The notes: generated from the letters alone by a model not told the origin. Counted from the first letter of the stretch, positions 11,675 through 25,048 are shown. The stretch is DNA of 64,000 bases from Platerodrilus igneus (GCA_036346225.1 JARFIW010001452.1:558001-622000); one strand, 5' to 3'. Program-made: numbers and translations.

Positions 11675-12799
11675 CATTTTGAGTGCTATTTTATGTATGA
11701 AATAACAGTAATTTGTATAAGATCTGTTGAAAGCAAAAAAAAAAAATCGCGCCATTATGTTCAATCCAGTGAGAGCACTTTAAATTCTTGGTGCTTGAAT
11801 GAACGCTGTCGTCTTTTGCATACTAATGCGTCTATTAAATTATTTTAAAGGAATAATTCACACATCAGGATGCACAATATAGACAGACGACGCATAATGG
11901 CGGCTGGTATTCAATACGTTTACATGCACCGCTCGTCTCTAAGACTGACATCCTGACACGAGTTTGCTTTATACCTTCATTTTACAGACATTTAGTATAT
12001 GAGCTTCCTTTCCAAACGTTTGAATTTTAGGGGGCCATCTTCTCTGTTTGAGATGATATGCCCGGAAGAGACACCGTCGCTGCGCAAGTTATAGGTAGGT
12101 AATACAAAAGGGGACAAGTTCATGAAATGTGGATATCGTAAATTTTATTAGGGGAATTTTGGCGCTGTGCATTATGTTGATGGGGAGAAGTTTATCTAAT
12201 TAACTAGTTATACTTTAATAAGCCGGGAAATGGTGGGTCCTTATTAAGGTATATTAATCTTAAGCGTACTAGAGCATCAAGAGTTTTATTTAGAAAGTTG
12301 TAGACGTTTGCAATAAAAGTTGTAACGTTAAGTGCGACGTGAAGTTTCACACTTATTTCGCATAAAATACTAAGAGATTGTATAATCCTAGATATACATT
12401 TATAATTTAATTAGTTTTATTAAGTATGTATGTACATGACGTGTCTTTTCATCTTTAACACAAAAGTTTTATACAATTGTATGGTATAGTTAGACACTGA
12501 AAAAGTGACTGGAATAATAGTGTTGCTTAATTGCTTTTTTTAAAGTAAATTTTATGTAAAATTTTAAGAAAACTTTTAAATGCCGAAAAGTAGAGATACA
12601 TTTATGTGGTAACTTTTCGATTCTATTATAAATATAACTGTAATTAGGTATTCAAAACAAATACAGCCGATTCTGTAAATTCACAGCAAATGTACTATCT
12701 CCTCTAACTTTTGTGTAAAACTACATGATAAACGCATTGAAAAACCTTGTGAAATAGGTGATCATTTCCGTCAGTCGTGCATCTAAACACACGCAAGAT
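11675..12799. other. No gene recognised
   Basis: Mostly AT-rich with no repeat or protein motif that I recognise. If the 11.5 kb exon is real, the first part would be its 3' untranslated region. Confidence 0.35.
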
Positions 12800-12995
12800 T
12801 CGGGTAGCTGAGAAAATTCTAATATTAATTGATACCAAACAAGATAGGTTTATCTCGTGGGTGGAAATGTGGATGCTCATTTATCTCGAAAGATGAAAAT
12901 TTAAGATATATTTATCTTGAAAGATGCAAATGGTTAGTCAAAGAAAACTTTTTGGTCCAGACGTGTGAGGAAATGTGGATGCTGGAGGAAATGTG
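12800..12995 (+). repeat. Copy of the 'aacaagata' inverted-repeat family
   Basis: It opens gtagctgagaaaat, then tctaatattaattgatacc, then aacaagata with a partly complementary ttatctcg. The imperfect hairpin is repeated just downstream (aagata..tatctt near 12903). The same head occurs in + orientation at 30.31 and 30.85 kb and reversed at 28.91, 29.22 and 29.51 kb. The following gtggaaatgtggatgct also matches the reversed copy near 28.7-28.9 kb. Probably a non-autonomous DNA element. Confidence 0.6.
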
Positions 12996-13841
12996 GACCT
13001 AAAAGACCTGCCATCCATCTACTGTCGGTGTTGGGCTGAAAGACGACCTGAATTGACCCTCCTTGTATAGTCTCCACCTCCTTATGGGGAATTCAATGTT
13101 TGGTACAAAAATGACCAGAACGGACCTTGAGCCTCCTTATGGGATTTAACATGGGAAAATGGGTGGTTTTGGGCTAGAACATAGGTACCTATGCTACTCT
13201 TATGGTATTAAAATTACTATAAACACAGTAATATAATAGTTGTATTTAATATACTGGGTGTCCCATAATTGCTGAGAAAGTTACCACGTAATGTAGACGT
13301 CAAAATAAGGCGATTAGACTCAATTTACCTATATACCAAAATGTACCGTGTATCCGTGGGAAGAGTTCAAAGTTTACTTAAGAAATCACATGTTTGTACG
13401 CTGTTCAGAAATGTGTGAAACAAATTTATTGAAATTTGACAAAGGTGCATTTTAGAGGATTATCCTACTTTCAGTAATCAAGGAAATCCAAAGGAAATTG
13501 TAAAAAGGTTAAATCATTTTCACCCACCAAAATTTTTGTTATACTTCTCTTAGGGGTGGTAAAGACTTACTCATCATTTTGATTTCTTGACTCTTGTAAA
13601 AGCTTCGTATTTCACTTAGTTTCGAGGGAAAAAATGTTTTCTCAAACACTGCTAAACGATATTCATAAACATAAATGTCATAAAACACAATCGTATCACT
13701 TTAATTTTTGACGTTTTTTACAGGAAATGTTACAATAATTTGTTCGGTTCAGTTTGCTTTTGTACAGTTCTTCTCAACGCAATCACCATTTTATTGCTTT
13801 AATTGCTATTACTGTTGTGTACTTTTGGCAGACAGCAAATT

Positions 13842-15006
13842 ATGAAGTTCCCTTTTAATGAACATTACATGTGATTTTCCAATGCTACACCCGAAGGTAC
13901 TACACTGGCCAGGAAGCGAGTTTTTTTTTACCTAGAAAATTTTGAATTTTCCCGGACCCTTGCTGTTCCAAGCAAGGTAGGGATCTTTAACGTGCGTGAC
14001 AACACTCACACACGGGACCTCCATTTTACCTCTCATCCGAACGAGGGGGTATTTTTGCGAAAAATGCTCGCCTAACATTTTTCAAGCGGACCGTGTCGGG
14101 ATTCGAACCCGGGACCTAGGGCGTAGTAGTCACACACATACCACTACGCCACGGAGCCGCCCCTTTTAATGAACAGGTGGATTTGCTGTTAGTTCTTGGA
14201 TTCTGCCAGGGTAACTGCCTTGAAAGTGTCCGCGTGTATCAAAAGAAGTATCCAAACTGGAGAATTCCAAATCACAAAACATTTACCCGAATCGAAAGAT
14301 GTCTTCCAGAAACAGGAACGTTGAAACACGTCAGAACTAACGCTGGAAGACCTCGGCAAGCCCGAACACCCATTACGAAAGATACTTTTCTTCAAATGAT
14401 TCATGAAAATCCTAAGACCAGTACCAGAACATTTCAACGAGAGACTGGGATTCCAAAAAGTACCGTATGTCGGATCATTAGAGATCAATTACTTCGTTGA
14501 TTTCACATTCAGCCAGTACAGGAATCAGTGCCACGTTTTACACGTCGTGACATGACGAACCTGCACAATGAGCATGTGTATGCAAATGAAAATCCACATG
14601 CTATTAAAAGTAGATATTATCAACGAGAATTTAAAATTAGTGTATGGGTCGGAGTTCTTGGCAATCTCATGGTTGGGTCAATCCGATTGCCTGATCGTTT
14701 AAATGGCGCTAGTTACCTTCGATTTCTTCAAGAAAGTTTGCCAGCATTTATGAACAAATTACTCGTAGATGGATTGGTAGAGGCCACGAAGCATCCATTA
14801 AATGACCTCCGCGTTCTCCGGACTTTAATCCTTGCGACTTCATCATCTGGGGAGCGTTAAAGACCCAAGTGTACAAGGTTGAAATTAATAATCCCGAACA
14901 ATTGTGGAACAGAATTCAAAATTCTATAAACGCATTTTGTGTCCACGGCCGAGTGAATTTGTGTTTGAACTCTTCTGACGAACAAACGGTACATTTTGGT
15001 ATATAG
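13842..15006 (+). pseudogene. Mariner-like transposase, disrupted
   Basis: The start ATG at 13842 begins a frame that runs into a SINE (13865-14160) and resumes at 14174. The first part (to 14500) is a helix-turn-helix DNA-binding region of DUF4817 type. It shows CQGNCLESVRVYQKKYPNW, then RIPNHKTFTRI, then RPRQARTP and a second helix-turn-helix ending STVCRIIRD. The catalytic part at 14528-15006 keeps ANENPHA, FKISVWVGV and PPRSPDFNPCDF..WG. It lacks a recognisable first catalytic Asp motif and, through a deletion near 14770, the second one. A stop interrupts the frame before PPRSPDF. Inactive. Confidence 0.8.
13865..14160 (-). mobile_element. tRNA-derived SINE with perfect 15 bp target duplication
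   Basis: This 296 bp insert is flanked by the identical 15-mer cccttttaatgaaca (13850-13864 and 14161-14175). On the minus strand it starts with a tRNA-like head: ggctccgtggcgtagtggta as A-box region and gggttcgaatcccgac as B-box. The family body and a tail ending cattggaaaatcacatgtaa follow. The clean duplication makes it the best reference copy for this SINE in the window and shows that it landed after the mariner element. Confidence 0.92.
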
Positions 15007-15086
15007 GTAAATTGAGTCCAATCGACTTATTTTGACGTCTACAATATGTGGTAGCTTTATTTCCCAGCTATTTTGGAAAACCGTGG

Positions 15087-17769
15087 ATAAATATAACAAT
15101 ATTATGTAGCAAAATTATAATAATATTATTAAATATAATTAGCGTTGATGATATTGATATTATGACCGTCTTGAATTCACTTTTCTGTACACAAAGAAAT
15201 GTAAAAATATACAAATTAAATTTTTTAATCCAGTAACTTTTAAAATACCTTAAAATAGAGCATGTAAAATAATATTTAACACAACAACAGTAATAGTAAG
15301 AAAAGGTTTGTACACAAAAACCTGTACATAGCCTTTGGTCAAAAGTACAGAAAAATGCAGTGCCATTCAATCTGTTAACATAACGTAATGGATCATTGAA
15401 TGCATCCTTACTCTTATTTATGTTAGTGATGGAACTGGACTCCAACAGATGAAAGTAATCCATCTTTTTGTAATATTTTGTAACTACTGTTATTGCTTTC
15501 CAGCATACACAGTATACGTCTGTCTCTGCTTAAACTCGTCGTTAAATTCGTATTATTGTAAATAGTGCAATTATTATTCTCAGGTGTTACGCACGTCACA
15601 CCAGTTTCACCGTTGCTTTGTAAAGACTTGTAATACTTGTATCTCGAGAATTAACATCCTATTGTGGGCATGTCAAAGACTACATACGGGAAAATTAATA
15701 AAAATAAATAATAATAGATTCTTGTCAGCAGTAAAAATACAATTTAATAGAAATATTGTAGTCTGATTACATTGTGTCCAGGTTTAAATTAATAAGTGGA
15801 CTTCAGACTGAAAACTTTTTATTAATACTAGTGCCAGTGTAACGTTAAGACCTACACTGGACTTATGTTTTACAAGAATCAGATACTGCTTCCGAGCCAT
15901 TACGTATAAAGTGATTCACGTTTGTCTGGCTCTAACATAAGTCAGGACTTACGCTTTTAAAACCCTAGTAAAAATATAAAAGGAGAATTTTAAATGAACT
16001 TCCGTTATTAAGGCTCGATGTAAAATAAGATTCTACATGTGAAATAGTAATAACCTGAAAATCACTATTTCTGGACTTATGTTCATCTGGTTCTAAGGTA
16101 CAGAATTGGTTTTAAAATAAAGTATTTATGCTCATTTTATGATTTAGATTGTAAGTCTATCAAAATTTACAACGTGCATCTTGATTACCATAGAAACTTA
16201 ACCAAAATCTCTTTTAGGTGCATGTATCTTTAGCTGCCATAAATCAACCAATACTTCTGGTAGAAAAAGAAACCAAAATTGTGACAGGATCAACTTGGTA
16301 AGAATTTCACGTCCATGAGATGGGCAACCAGCTTATGTTTTACAATGAAGCCTATTAAAACACAAATTCCAAATATGACATACCGGTACGTAGCACAACA
16401 CGGCACAAAAGTATAGATTGTTACTAAAGATGAGGATGGCACTGTTTTGGGAAATTGTTTTCACTGTGCTATTTGTCATCTGCAAGATAAAGGAAAGTCT
16501 TTAAATCGTTCTCACAAAAAGAATTCTTCACATCTACATCTTCTCTACAACAAAAATTGCATAAAAGGTTATGCAATAGCAAAGCTGGTAATCTTAACTG
16601 GCAACCGAACGAAGCGAACTCTCAGAAATATGTTAAAAGCATAAAGGAAATTTTAAAAAATACTGAAAAAAACCATTCCGATTATTACAAATATACGGAA
16701 AAGATATACCCCACTCAGAGACATTTTATGAATAAATTGATCCTGTCCCTACTCTCAGATATATAGGGGATGAATCATGATAGAGGATACGTGGCGACTT
16801 TAGTTTAAAGAATCAAATTCCTTGAAAAGCGAGCTGTACGTTCGCTAACTTCGTATTGTTGCAAAGGCTTGCAATTATGTGGCATTTTACTAATTCACTA
16901 GCCAGCCGCAAAATGTTACAAGTACAAGAATGTGAAAATTTTTTTCAGTTTGCTAAAAATTCATAAATTTTATTTGATAACAATAAAAAAATTGAATGCT
17001 TATTGAAGGCTCTGGATGTATTATCAAAATACTTCAAAGAACAGTTGTCATTGTTTTTCTTTAGGCTTCAGGTACGAATTGTAGAACGTCTTCAATTACT
17101 TTTTGAAATCAACAAGAACAGTTTTGGAAGAAGTAGAATCCTGTCAATACATTGGAATCATATATAATGGGATGTGGTGACTTTTTTTTATATTGCCGCA
17201 TAATTTTATCTAGGCTGCTTTACTGAGTTCTCATGGGTATAACCCAAGCAAATTTATTTAAAAATTTTATGCAATTATTTCTATACATTTGTGATTTATT
17301 GTATTAGTAGAACATTCTCTTTTAATAACTGTTTGGTGATAACACCTCTTTGAACCTTGATAGCTAATTGTGTGTATTTTTATAATTTATAGACGTCGCT
17401 TATGGAAACTGTCCCAAGATTTACTTGTAATAATATAATAAACTAAATAATTATCACCGATTAGTTATTGACATACTAATTTTTTGTTTTTTTAGAAAGT
17501 GACGACAGAAGAGTTTTACGTGGTAGTTCAACATATACAACATATACAACTTCGATTTAAGTTACCCAACAGCAATTTCTGCAACAATGGAGTGAATAAA
17601 AAGATACTCTATTAAGTTGCACCGTGATAGTGGCACCGAATCTAAAAGGCGAAACCCTACTGAAGAAAGTGCTAACGTTAATTAATAGACTGTGTCACAC
17701 AAAATTGTAGTGTATGATTATGTTATTTTATTAAATTCTCATATGTTCTTTTTTTATATTTAAAGGATA
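15087..17769. other. No gene recognised
   Basis: Several short open frames, the longest near 16447-16766, have no recognisable motif, although the first has Cys/His-rich spacing (CFHCAICH). I see no terminal repeats. Confidence 0.35.
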
Positions 17770-18675
17770 TTGGTGGAGAAGCCCCAGTCCACTGTGATTC
17801 AAATAAATGATTTGAATAAACAATTTAAAAAAATATTTGAAAATTTACTGTACTAGAAGGACGATCAGGCAAACGATGATGCTATTAATAGTATGTTGCA
17901 ACAATTTCTTAATGATGAGGTTTCGGAGCGTACGAAGAAATGATTTGTATGTCACGAAGGGTTGATTTTCAGAAAGGAAACGAGTCTTATTTCCGGGAAT
18001 AGGTTATGGGTGCCGAAAAAGGAAATGAAGGCTTCTCAATTTCAAATTCAAAATGGGCATTTTGGGTCCGAAAAGTGCTGCTTAGCCTTAGAACGTGATT
18101 TTTATTGGCCAAAAATGAAAGAATCCGTTAGGAAAGTGGTGGAAGGGTATAAAATTTGTCAGAAGGCAAAACTTTCTCCCCGATATAGTGGTAAATTGCT
18201 GAGTGTGTCAGTAGAAGAACCTAATCGCATGATCAGTGTCGACTTTGTGGGACCATTACCTAGTTCACGCGGGGGTGTGACGTAGCTTTTTGTAGTGTCG
18301 GATATATTTAGCAAAAGGGTTGCCTTGTTTCAAGTGAAAAAAGCCAATGCGGATACGGTTAAAATATATCTTAGACATTATTTTGTAACTGTTAGAAAAC
18401 CTACCATAATTTTAGCGGATAATGCAACTCAGTTACATAGTAACAAGTACCTTAATTTTATGTCATCTGAGGAAGTCAAAGCTACGCATACCTCAGACTA
18501 TTTTCCACAGAGCAATTTGGTAGTGCGGGTAAATAAACAAACTGGAGGGCTTTTACGGACATGTTGTCTTTCCAAACATCAAAAGTAGAGCCAGAATCTA
18601 AAAATGATTGAATTCTAAATAGGGTAAATCATTCGAGAACAGGTTTTACTCCTCAGGAAGTACACGGAAATCAAT
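17770..18675 (+). pseudogene. Ty3/gypsy integrase region, disrupted
   Basis: Order seen: a linker (LNKQFKKIFENLL), then an integrase N-terminal zinc-binding region around GHFGSEKCCLAL and FYWPKMKESV, where the first His and the first Cys of the usual HHCC set are lost. Next comes the catalytic core with Asp in SVDFVGPLP and Asp in IILADNATQL. The Glu expected before RVNK is replaced by Val (NLVVRVNK). An in-frame TAG at 18283 splits the core and further stops occur at both ends. The TGFTPQE..HGNQL segment near 18650 closes the core. The fragment ends where hAT-like sequence begins. Not functional. Confidence 0.85.
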
Positions 18676-18682
18676 TGAGCGT

Positions 18683-18800
18683 AGGGATGGCCACGGGCCC
18701 GGGCTTTCGGGCCCAAGCCGGGCCAAGCACGTGTCAGACCCGGGCCGGTCCAGACTGCTCAAGCTTTTCGGGCTATTCGGGCCGGCCCGAAGTTTATATA
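18683..18800 (+). repeat. GC-rich left end of a hAT-like element
   Basis: tagggatggccacgggcc opens a strongly GC-rich run of ggcccgggc-type repeats, unlike anything nearby. Similar starts occur at the ends of arthropod hAT elements, and a BED finger lies downstream in the same orientation. It directly interrupts the gypsy integrase remnant. Confidence 0.45.
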
Positions 18801-19854
18801 ACGAAATATACAATTTATTGGTTTAGTAAAAAATTTCATTTAATGATTTCTTTAAGTGCCTCTTAAACAAAATTATAATTAACGCTTCTTTTAATATATC
18901 ACCCAGGTACAGTTACACACATATTGGTAAGTGCGTGATAATGGAAACAAATCGAAAACGAAAATGATTTGATTTAAACCGATTTGTGAATTTCGATTTT
19001 TTTTTTTCGATAAGTAATATTCACTTCTTTCCACTTTTCAAGAACTTTGAAATAGAAATTGTCCGTGTTATATTTAATTAATTTAAAGGAGTATTGCAAT
19101 GTATGTTAATTGAGCTGGTTTATTGTATTATACTTATTAATTAACTTATTATTGTGGCCTCGCACTAAAGATTATTTATGAATAAATCGAAACCACTCTG
19201 TATATGTAAAAATATTTAAAACTGTCCGAATACAAAAAACCAGTTTAATTCGATTTAATTATTTGAATGTATCTTTTGTTGAAAAACATGCCGAATACAA
19301 TGCGATTAGCTTTTTATAGCTTTAAATAACAGATGGATATAGAAAATTAAAATGTAAATACTAAATAATATTCTATGTTGCGGCTCCTAAAAAGGTATAA
19401 AGAAAAATCGTGATATTATAAAGGGTATAAACAAAAATATAGGAATAGAGTAAATATTATTTTAACAGAGGCGTCTCTAGCTGCTGCTATCTGCAGAGCT
19501 TAGGCCAATAATGGATACCCATAAAATTTATAATTTGCATTTTAGGTCGCAAAATTTAAACAGCTGTAGTAGTTGGTACATGCGGTAGTAGTTTAATTTT
19601 AGAGGTTTTTGCTCCGTCTAACTTAATTTTATTACGACTTATTTTCATAAAATTTTGCGAACTAGCAAGTAATGTACCTGATTCCAGCGTGCTTCAACAA
19701 AAGTCGTGTAAATTTGGATTCATCACTTCAAACGGTTTTATTATCCCTTTTACGCATTAGGCGGCATGCGCCTGTGTTTCACTCTGATTTAAATCATAAG
19801 GATTTCTTTATTTAGTGCACCGTTTTAAAAATATTATAACCAAGATTCTAAATT
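18801..19854. other. AT-rich interior between the hAT-like end and the BED-finger exon
   Basis: No coding sequence recognised. Its position suggests a 5' non-coding part of the hAT-like element. Confidence 0.3.
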
Positions 19855-20258
19855 TTGAACTATCCGTTTTCAATTAGGATAGCGTGGGGGAATCCAGATT
19901 ATCAACCTCGACAAAGTGAATCGGTAACTGACAACACACAATTTGGAGACATAAATGAAAGTTCGCGAAATATACATTTAGTGTCAGACAATTCTAAAAC
20001 GCGGAGCAAATTTAGTAAGTCTTTGGGTTTACCCCAATTTCAAAAAGTGTAAAAACTGCAAAATGTAAGGTATGCCAAAAGAAAAAGTACGATGAAGAAC
20101 TTAAAGTGAAAAATTCAACTGCATCCAATCTTAAAAGGCATTTAAAAACAAAACATTTAAAAGAATATCGAGATCTCTATCCGCAGACTGAAGACCGAGC
20201 TGAAAATGAAGTTGCAAGTAGATCTAGTACAGCGTCTCGCCAAAAAAACCATTTCTGA
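19855..20258 (+). pseudogene. hAT-type BED zinc-finger exon, frameshifted
   Basis: From about 20045 the frame reads KSVKTAKCKVCQKKKY, then an Asn/Leu-rich helix (TASNLKRHL), then KTKHLKEY. That is a BED finger with Cys-x2-Cys and His-x4-His ligands, as at the N-terminus of hAT transposases. The preceding open frame (19855-20050) is offset by one frame and joins just before the finger. The exon ends at TGA 20256 and a good donor (aaggtaagtg) follows at about 20274. No catalytic hAT domain is visible downstream, so only the DNA-binding end survives. Confidence 0.65.
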
Positions 20259-20284
20259 AATGTCGCAGTGCAAGGTAAGTGTGA

Positions 20285-21981
20285 AACCTACATTTCCATT
20301 TTTTAAGAGTTAAGGAAATTCCATATAATTAACCATAAAACCCTAACAATGAATACAATGTTATCCAATAATGCCTGTTTTTATCTCTAAAAAGTACCAC
20401 ACATGTGTGTAGTAAGTAGCACTGCTAAGGTGTCAGGTCAAAGAACCTCATTTTTAAATTGTTTTTATGTTTGTTATTATCTTATGAACAGCTTTAATTG
20501 AACATTTTTTACTTCCGTTTTATTGCAATCACTAGCATAGTAGAAGCTTTTAAGTAAACCTAAACAAGAAACCATCAACAAAATCTGGAAAAACAGCCGC
20601 AGAAAATCAACAGATAAAAAAGTTGCAAAACTGAAAAAAAGTCGCTGATAAGAGAAATTAATTATTATCCTTTAAACTGTTAAAAATTCTTATATTGCAT
20701 TCGAATTATTTAAATTATAGTGTAAGTAGATGTAAAACGATAACTAATTAATTTTTTCATGTGTATTGCAGTTTCGAACTTTCGGCAGACAAAGCACGTT
20801 GCTAGTTATTTCATTAGTCCTATATAAAAAAATTATTATAAAACACTCACAATAATAATACCACATAAAACATTTAAACTTTATTTACAAATTACTGTGC
20901 ATACATAAATAAAGTACATGCGCAAATAAATGCAGTTTTCTTTTCCTATGCACTATCCTGCGGCTGGTATACGCACAGCCTATACTTTCCGTCATCTTTT
21001 TCTTTCCTCAATTTTCATCCGCCGAATTTTTCTTATTATATGTGGCTTATTTTGGGGTTTTTCCAGTTTTAAATAAGTAATATTATACGGGTTGCTTATT
21101 TACATAATTTCGGGAAATAAAAATTGGGTTTTAATATATAAAATGTAGAATCTCACAGGACTACGTCTTTTTATAACAAGTTTCGGGATATCGAGTGAGA
21201 ATTGTGAAAAAGGGGCGTGAATGTAAAAATCAATATAATATAGTGATGGACACGAACTAGGTTCGGTTCGGTTATAAGTTCGGTTCGATTTTTTGAACCG
21301 AACCAGACTTTTTTCTAATTAAACTTTTCAAACCGAAGCACATGCTCAACGTTTGATTTCTATTCAGGGCAAAAGGTTCGATTTTTAAATACAAATTTAG
21401 TTTAAAAATTTTCACTTTGAGCGTCTCAATCTTAATATACCCACAGATGCACATTTTAAAAATCACCATAGTCGGAAGCATAATGCTTCAAACATTTAAG
21501 AAATATAACGATTTTTAAATGTACGTTGGTAATCGAATCTTATAAGTCAATAGATACAAAATGTATCAGGTATTGAGGTTACACATCTAGTGCTACAAAA
21601 TAAATTTTCCCATCCAAGCGGCAAGCAGCACGCTTGTGGGTCAAAAAGTTTTTTTTTTTTTTATACATCGTGGAAAACTTATTTCTATTTGACGCTCTGC
21701 AGGATGTATAATTAATTGCTTACTTGATATTTACTTATATAACCATATATAAACACTTAACTATACAGGATGCCTCAACAACAAACTTTCATTAAAGAAA
21801 TTTCAAAACTTACAATTCTTGAAAAACTGAAACTTTGCACGTAGGGGTTACCCAATAAGGCAAATTTAGCTAAGATATTTTCAACGTTGTGAAACTTCCG
21901 GTTATATCGAAAGTAACTGTCAATTTCATTATTTTAAATGGCATACTTCACATTTTATTCCTTATTTTATTATTTTGATAT
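20285..21981. other. No gene; possible transposon ends
   Basis: At 21243 tagtgatggacacgaac is followed by repeated ggttcggtt/gaaccgaacc, which looks like a hAT-type end. A related reversed phrase is at 33.30-33.37 kb. At 21766 tatacaggatg begins a region with aacttccggtt that resembles, in reverse, 23.27-23.42 kb. Neither can be delimited. Confidence 0.3.
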
Positions 21982-22454
21982 TACACTGAAAAAAATGCGT
22001 GTGAAAATACAGACTATTTACATAACTTTTGTGGTAATTATTACATGTTTTAGAATGTAATTTGTATTTTACAATAAATATCCAAAGAATTCACATATTC
22101 ATGTAAAGTATCCTTACAGTTTTGTGTAATTACATCGGAAACATGCGATTTTACGTGAATATGTACTGTTAGGTATTAATTTTACAGCATACATTGTGAA
22201 TTCACATAATGCTGTATAATATTTTGTAATAGTACTGATTAATGTAATGCTACAGCACTTTCTGTGTAAACGTGCGTCATCTTGTTCAGCTGGTTCAACA
22301 ATATTGTGTTGTCATGCCAACGTGCTCCATTCTTAAGCGCGGTTTTGATCGGGTACGGTCTATACAATAAATTCTTTTCATATTTCAGTGCCCAATTAGT
22401 GAATTTCTGGAGTTTGTAACTGCTTGAGGTAAGTACATCGCACTTGTTATTAAA

Positions 22455-25048
22455 ATGTCTAGTTGCACAATATGTAGAGCAAAGGTTCCTTCTGTAAGAA
22501 AGTACAATTTGCACCTATAGTACCATTGAAATTTAAATGTTGCTTTTCACTGCGTGCACGATAATTGTCATGCGATCGTAAATATTTATTCAAAATTTAA
22601 AAATCACATTTACAGATGGCATAACATCCCCAGCAATCAATCTCAAACGAATAACTTAAACTTTATCTGCAAAGCTGTTTCAAATTGTACGTTTCAAGTT
22701 GATAATAAAAAAAGAGTTTTATAAACATGTCTATTCACATTTAAAAGACGGTGCTTCGGTAATGTGCCCTAATTATAATGTATGTTGTAAGGTTGCCATT
22801 ATTTATACGAATGTACATAACTTGCGTAATTGACACCCTGTATATTTATTTCAAAATTCGAATTCTATGCAAAATTCCCTTTTCAGTGTTGTATTATACT
22901 TTGTGTTTATGCTCGATTTTAATTAATATCAAATTTTAAAAATAGTAAAAATATTTATTTAAATTTAACGTCACTTATAAAATCATAATAATATCGAAAT
23001 GGATCTAACCAAACACTAAAACAGTCATTATTCAATGTGCTTTAATCAAACTTGCTTCAAATTGTTAAAGGGTTAAAGCCAATGAACTACAAAACACAAA
23101 CAGTCAAAACTACAATAAATTTAGTTAATTTTGTTATGAAGCTTAATTCTGACACAATTTGATTTATTAACTTTGGACGTAAAAACAAGTGTAATATATC
23201 ACTGAAAACGAACTTTCGCTTAGAATTTGAATTTTGAAGTAAGTTAAATAAAAAAAATTAGGGATGTTTCCTGTTAAACCGGAAGTGCTTGAATATTGTT
23301 ATTGTGCTTGATTTAGAGGAAGTTTGGTCTATGTTGCACGTTTAAATTGTCGCAATTTTGAATTTTTTAAAATAAGAGAGATATGACATTGAAACAACAC
23401 AACATCCAGTATAAAAATTAGTGATTTCTCTATATGCATTGTATATTATTAGTTAAATATTTTTTTAATGTTTAGTGTTTGAAATGTTTCCTAAAAGTGA
23501 TATTTATATATAAGGTTTACTGTTTGTAGATTTTTTGTCTTAGGTGAGAATGCCAATTTTAAAGTTTGGTCTTTAGACCGAAACAAAAAAGCGTTCGTGA
23601 AAATTGACTCATTGGACGACATCTACGATCTGATATTAAAAGGTATATAATTTTATACGGGCACCAATGATTTTAGATCACACCTGTTTCTTTAAATCTT
23701 TTTTTTTATTTCTTTAACTCTGAGAATACCTTATCGGAGTTTGCACTCAACAAGTCGCTTTTTGTATGACAGCAAACTTACATGCATTTTCCAAAAACTT
23801 ATATAATAATAATTGTTACATATTATACATACAGTTATAATGATCATAACGCATAATCCTAAACGTCTTATTACTTTAAATTTGTTGTGATTTACAGCTT
23901 CTGCTAAATTAGACATAAAATGGAAGCTGTCTGGTACTGGTAAGCGACGGTGCCGTGGTTGACGACAGTGATGTATTGGACTTTATGAAAATGGAACTTA
24001 TATTACTAGAACCGCAGGAAAAATGGTATTCACGTGTTTGCAAAGAACCTCAGGTATTTGATTCACTGGACAGTTCAAACGTTTCTTTGGCTTCCACTGT
24101 AACTGTTAATAGTACGGACTTTGATTTGTTAACATCAGATCTCTTTAAACCAGCTACCATCAAATGGCATTTTAAACGACTGACTAATATTGATCTGGGG
24201 AACTTGTTCTATAATTTAAATGCTAAGGGTTCAAAGATTCGAGATTTCGGCATCAAAACCAAAAAAATTACTGCTTCGGACAACGATAATCCAGCTCTAC
24301 ATACGCTACAATTTTTTGCAGCATATTTTGATGAAGATATAAATCAATTTTTGTGATATTAAAGGTATACAAAAGTAAACTTTTGCAATTACTAATTACC
24401 TTTTATTATAGGATAAAAATAAAAAAGACATCACGTCTTGTTTAAAAACGGAGACTCCCTGCATAATTGAACAAAATGGTAAGTTTGTAGTATCAGCCTA
24501 ATATCAAATTATCTCAACTCAAACGATTTTCTTCTTTATCTTAACTGATTGATTTCACATATTTTATCAGATAATTTTAAGAGTTGATTGATACTTGACT
24601 AATGGATTTAAAACTTACAGGTTTATTGGTTGATCTTAATTATTTTCGTATGATTAATTGATTATATTAGTTATATTGAGAAACTCTAATGAATTACTTT
24701 CATGGATTTTCTGACGATCAACTCTCGATTTCAAACTGTCTAATTAATTCCTTTGCTTGCTTGACCAACTAAATGATCAGTGTCTGCTTTTTGTTGTAGA
24801 AAAGTACGCTGTCTATTTAGAAAAAACCCATATAATGACGTACTCCATCTTTACTGAAGCTATCGAGGGCGCTTTTGCCCTTTTTTTTTTTACTAAACTT
24901 GGAATATCCTAAAAAAATTTCAACAACACTGGAAATGATCCAGCGCTATTTTATTAAAATCCACTCTGATATGGGCAGCAAATCAAAGAAAATGTCGTCC
25001 TCTAAAAAACGAGTTACTGCCTTAATGAAAAAGTTACAAAATATTTAA
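22455..25048 (+). pseudogene. C2H2-like zinc-finger + CIDE-N domain protein, spliced, decayed
   Basis: The first exon starts at ATG 22455 (MSSCTICRAKVPSVRKYNL). Finger-like Cys/His pairs follow: HCVHDNCH..HIYRWH, FICKAVSNC..HVYSH and MCPNYNVCC. Two in-frame stops occur at 22518 and 22527, with a frameshift near 22720. Exon 23544-23642 (after ttttttgtcttag) gives NFKVWSLDRNKKAFV. It splices in phase to 23898 onward: KLDIKWKL, one inserted base, VSDGAVVDDSDVLDF, LLEPQEKW. This pattern matches a CIDE-N domain, known for protein-protein contacts in apoptotic DNA-fragmentation factors. Exons 24412-24478 and 24800-25048 follow; the last, with one frameshift, has LEYPKKISTTLEMIQRYF. Function unknown. 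Confidence 0.65.

Larger units (their letters stand above)
13254..15086 (+). mobile_element. Mariner-like (DUF4817-type) DNA transposon, decayed
   Basis: Inverted ends of about 85 bp bound the element. The left one holds accacgtaatgtagacgtca and caatttacctatatacc. The right one (about 15000-15085) holds the reverse complement with few changes. Between them lies one transposase pseudogene with a SINE inserted near its start codon. The left end starts with the ctgggtgtccca phrase common in insect mariner relatives. Cut-and-paste movement into TA sites would be expected for the superfamily, but the transposase is broken, so this copy is inactive by itself. Confidence 0.8.

Noticed and set aside
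22239..22514. 91-codon minus-strand frame
   Set aside because: Antisense to the start of the zinc-finger exon and without motifs.
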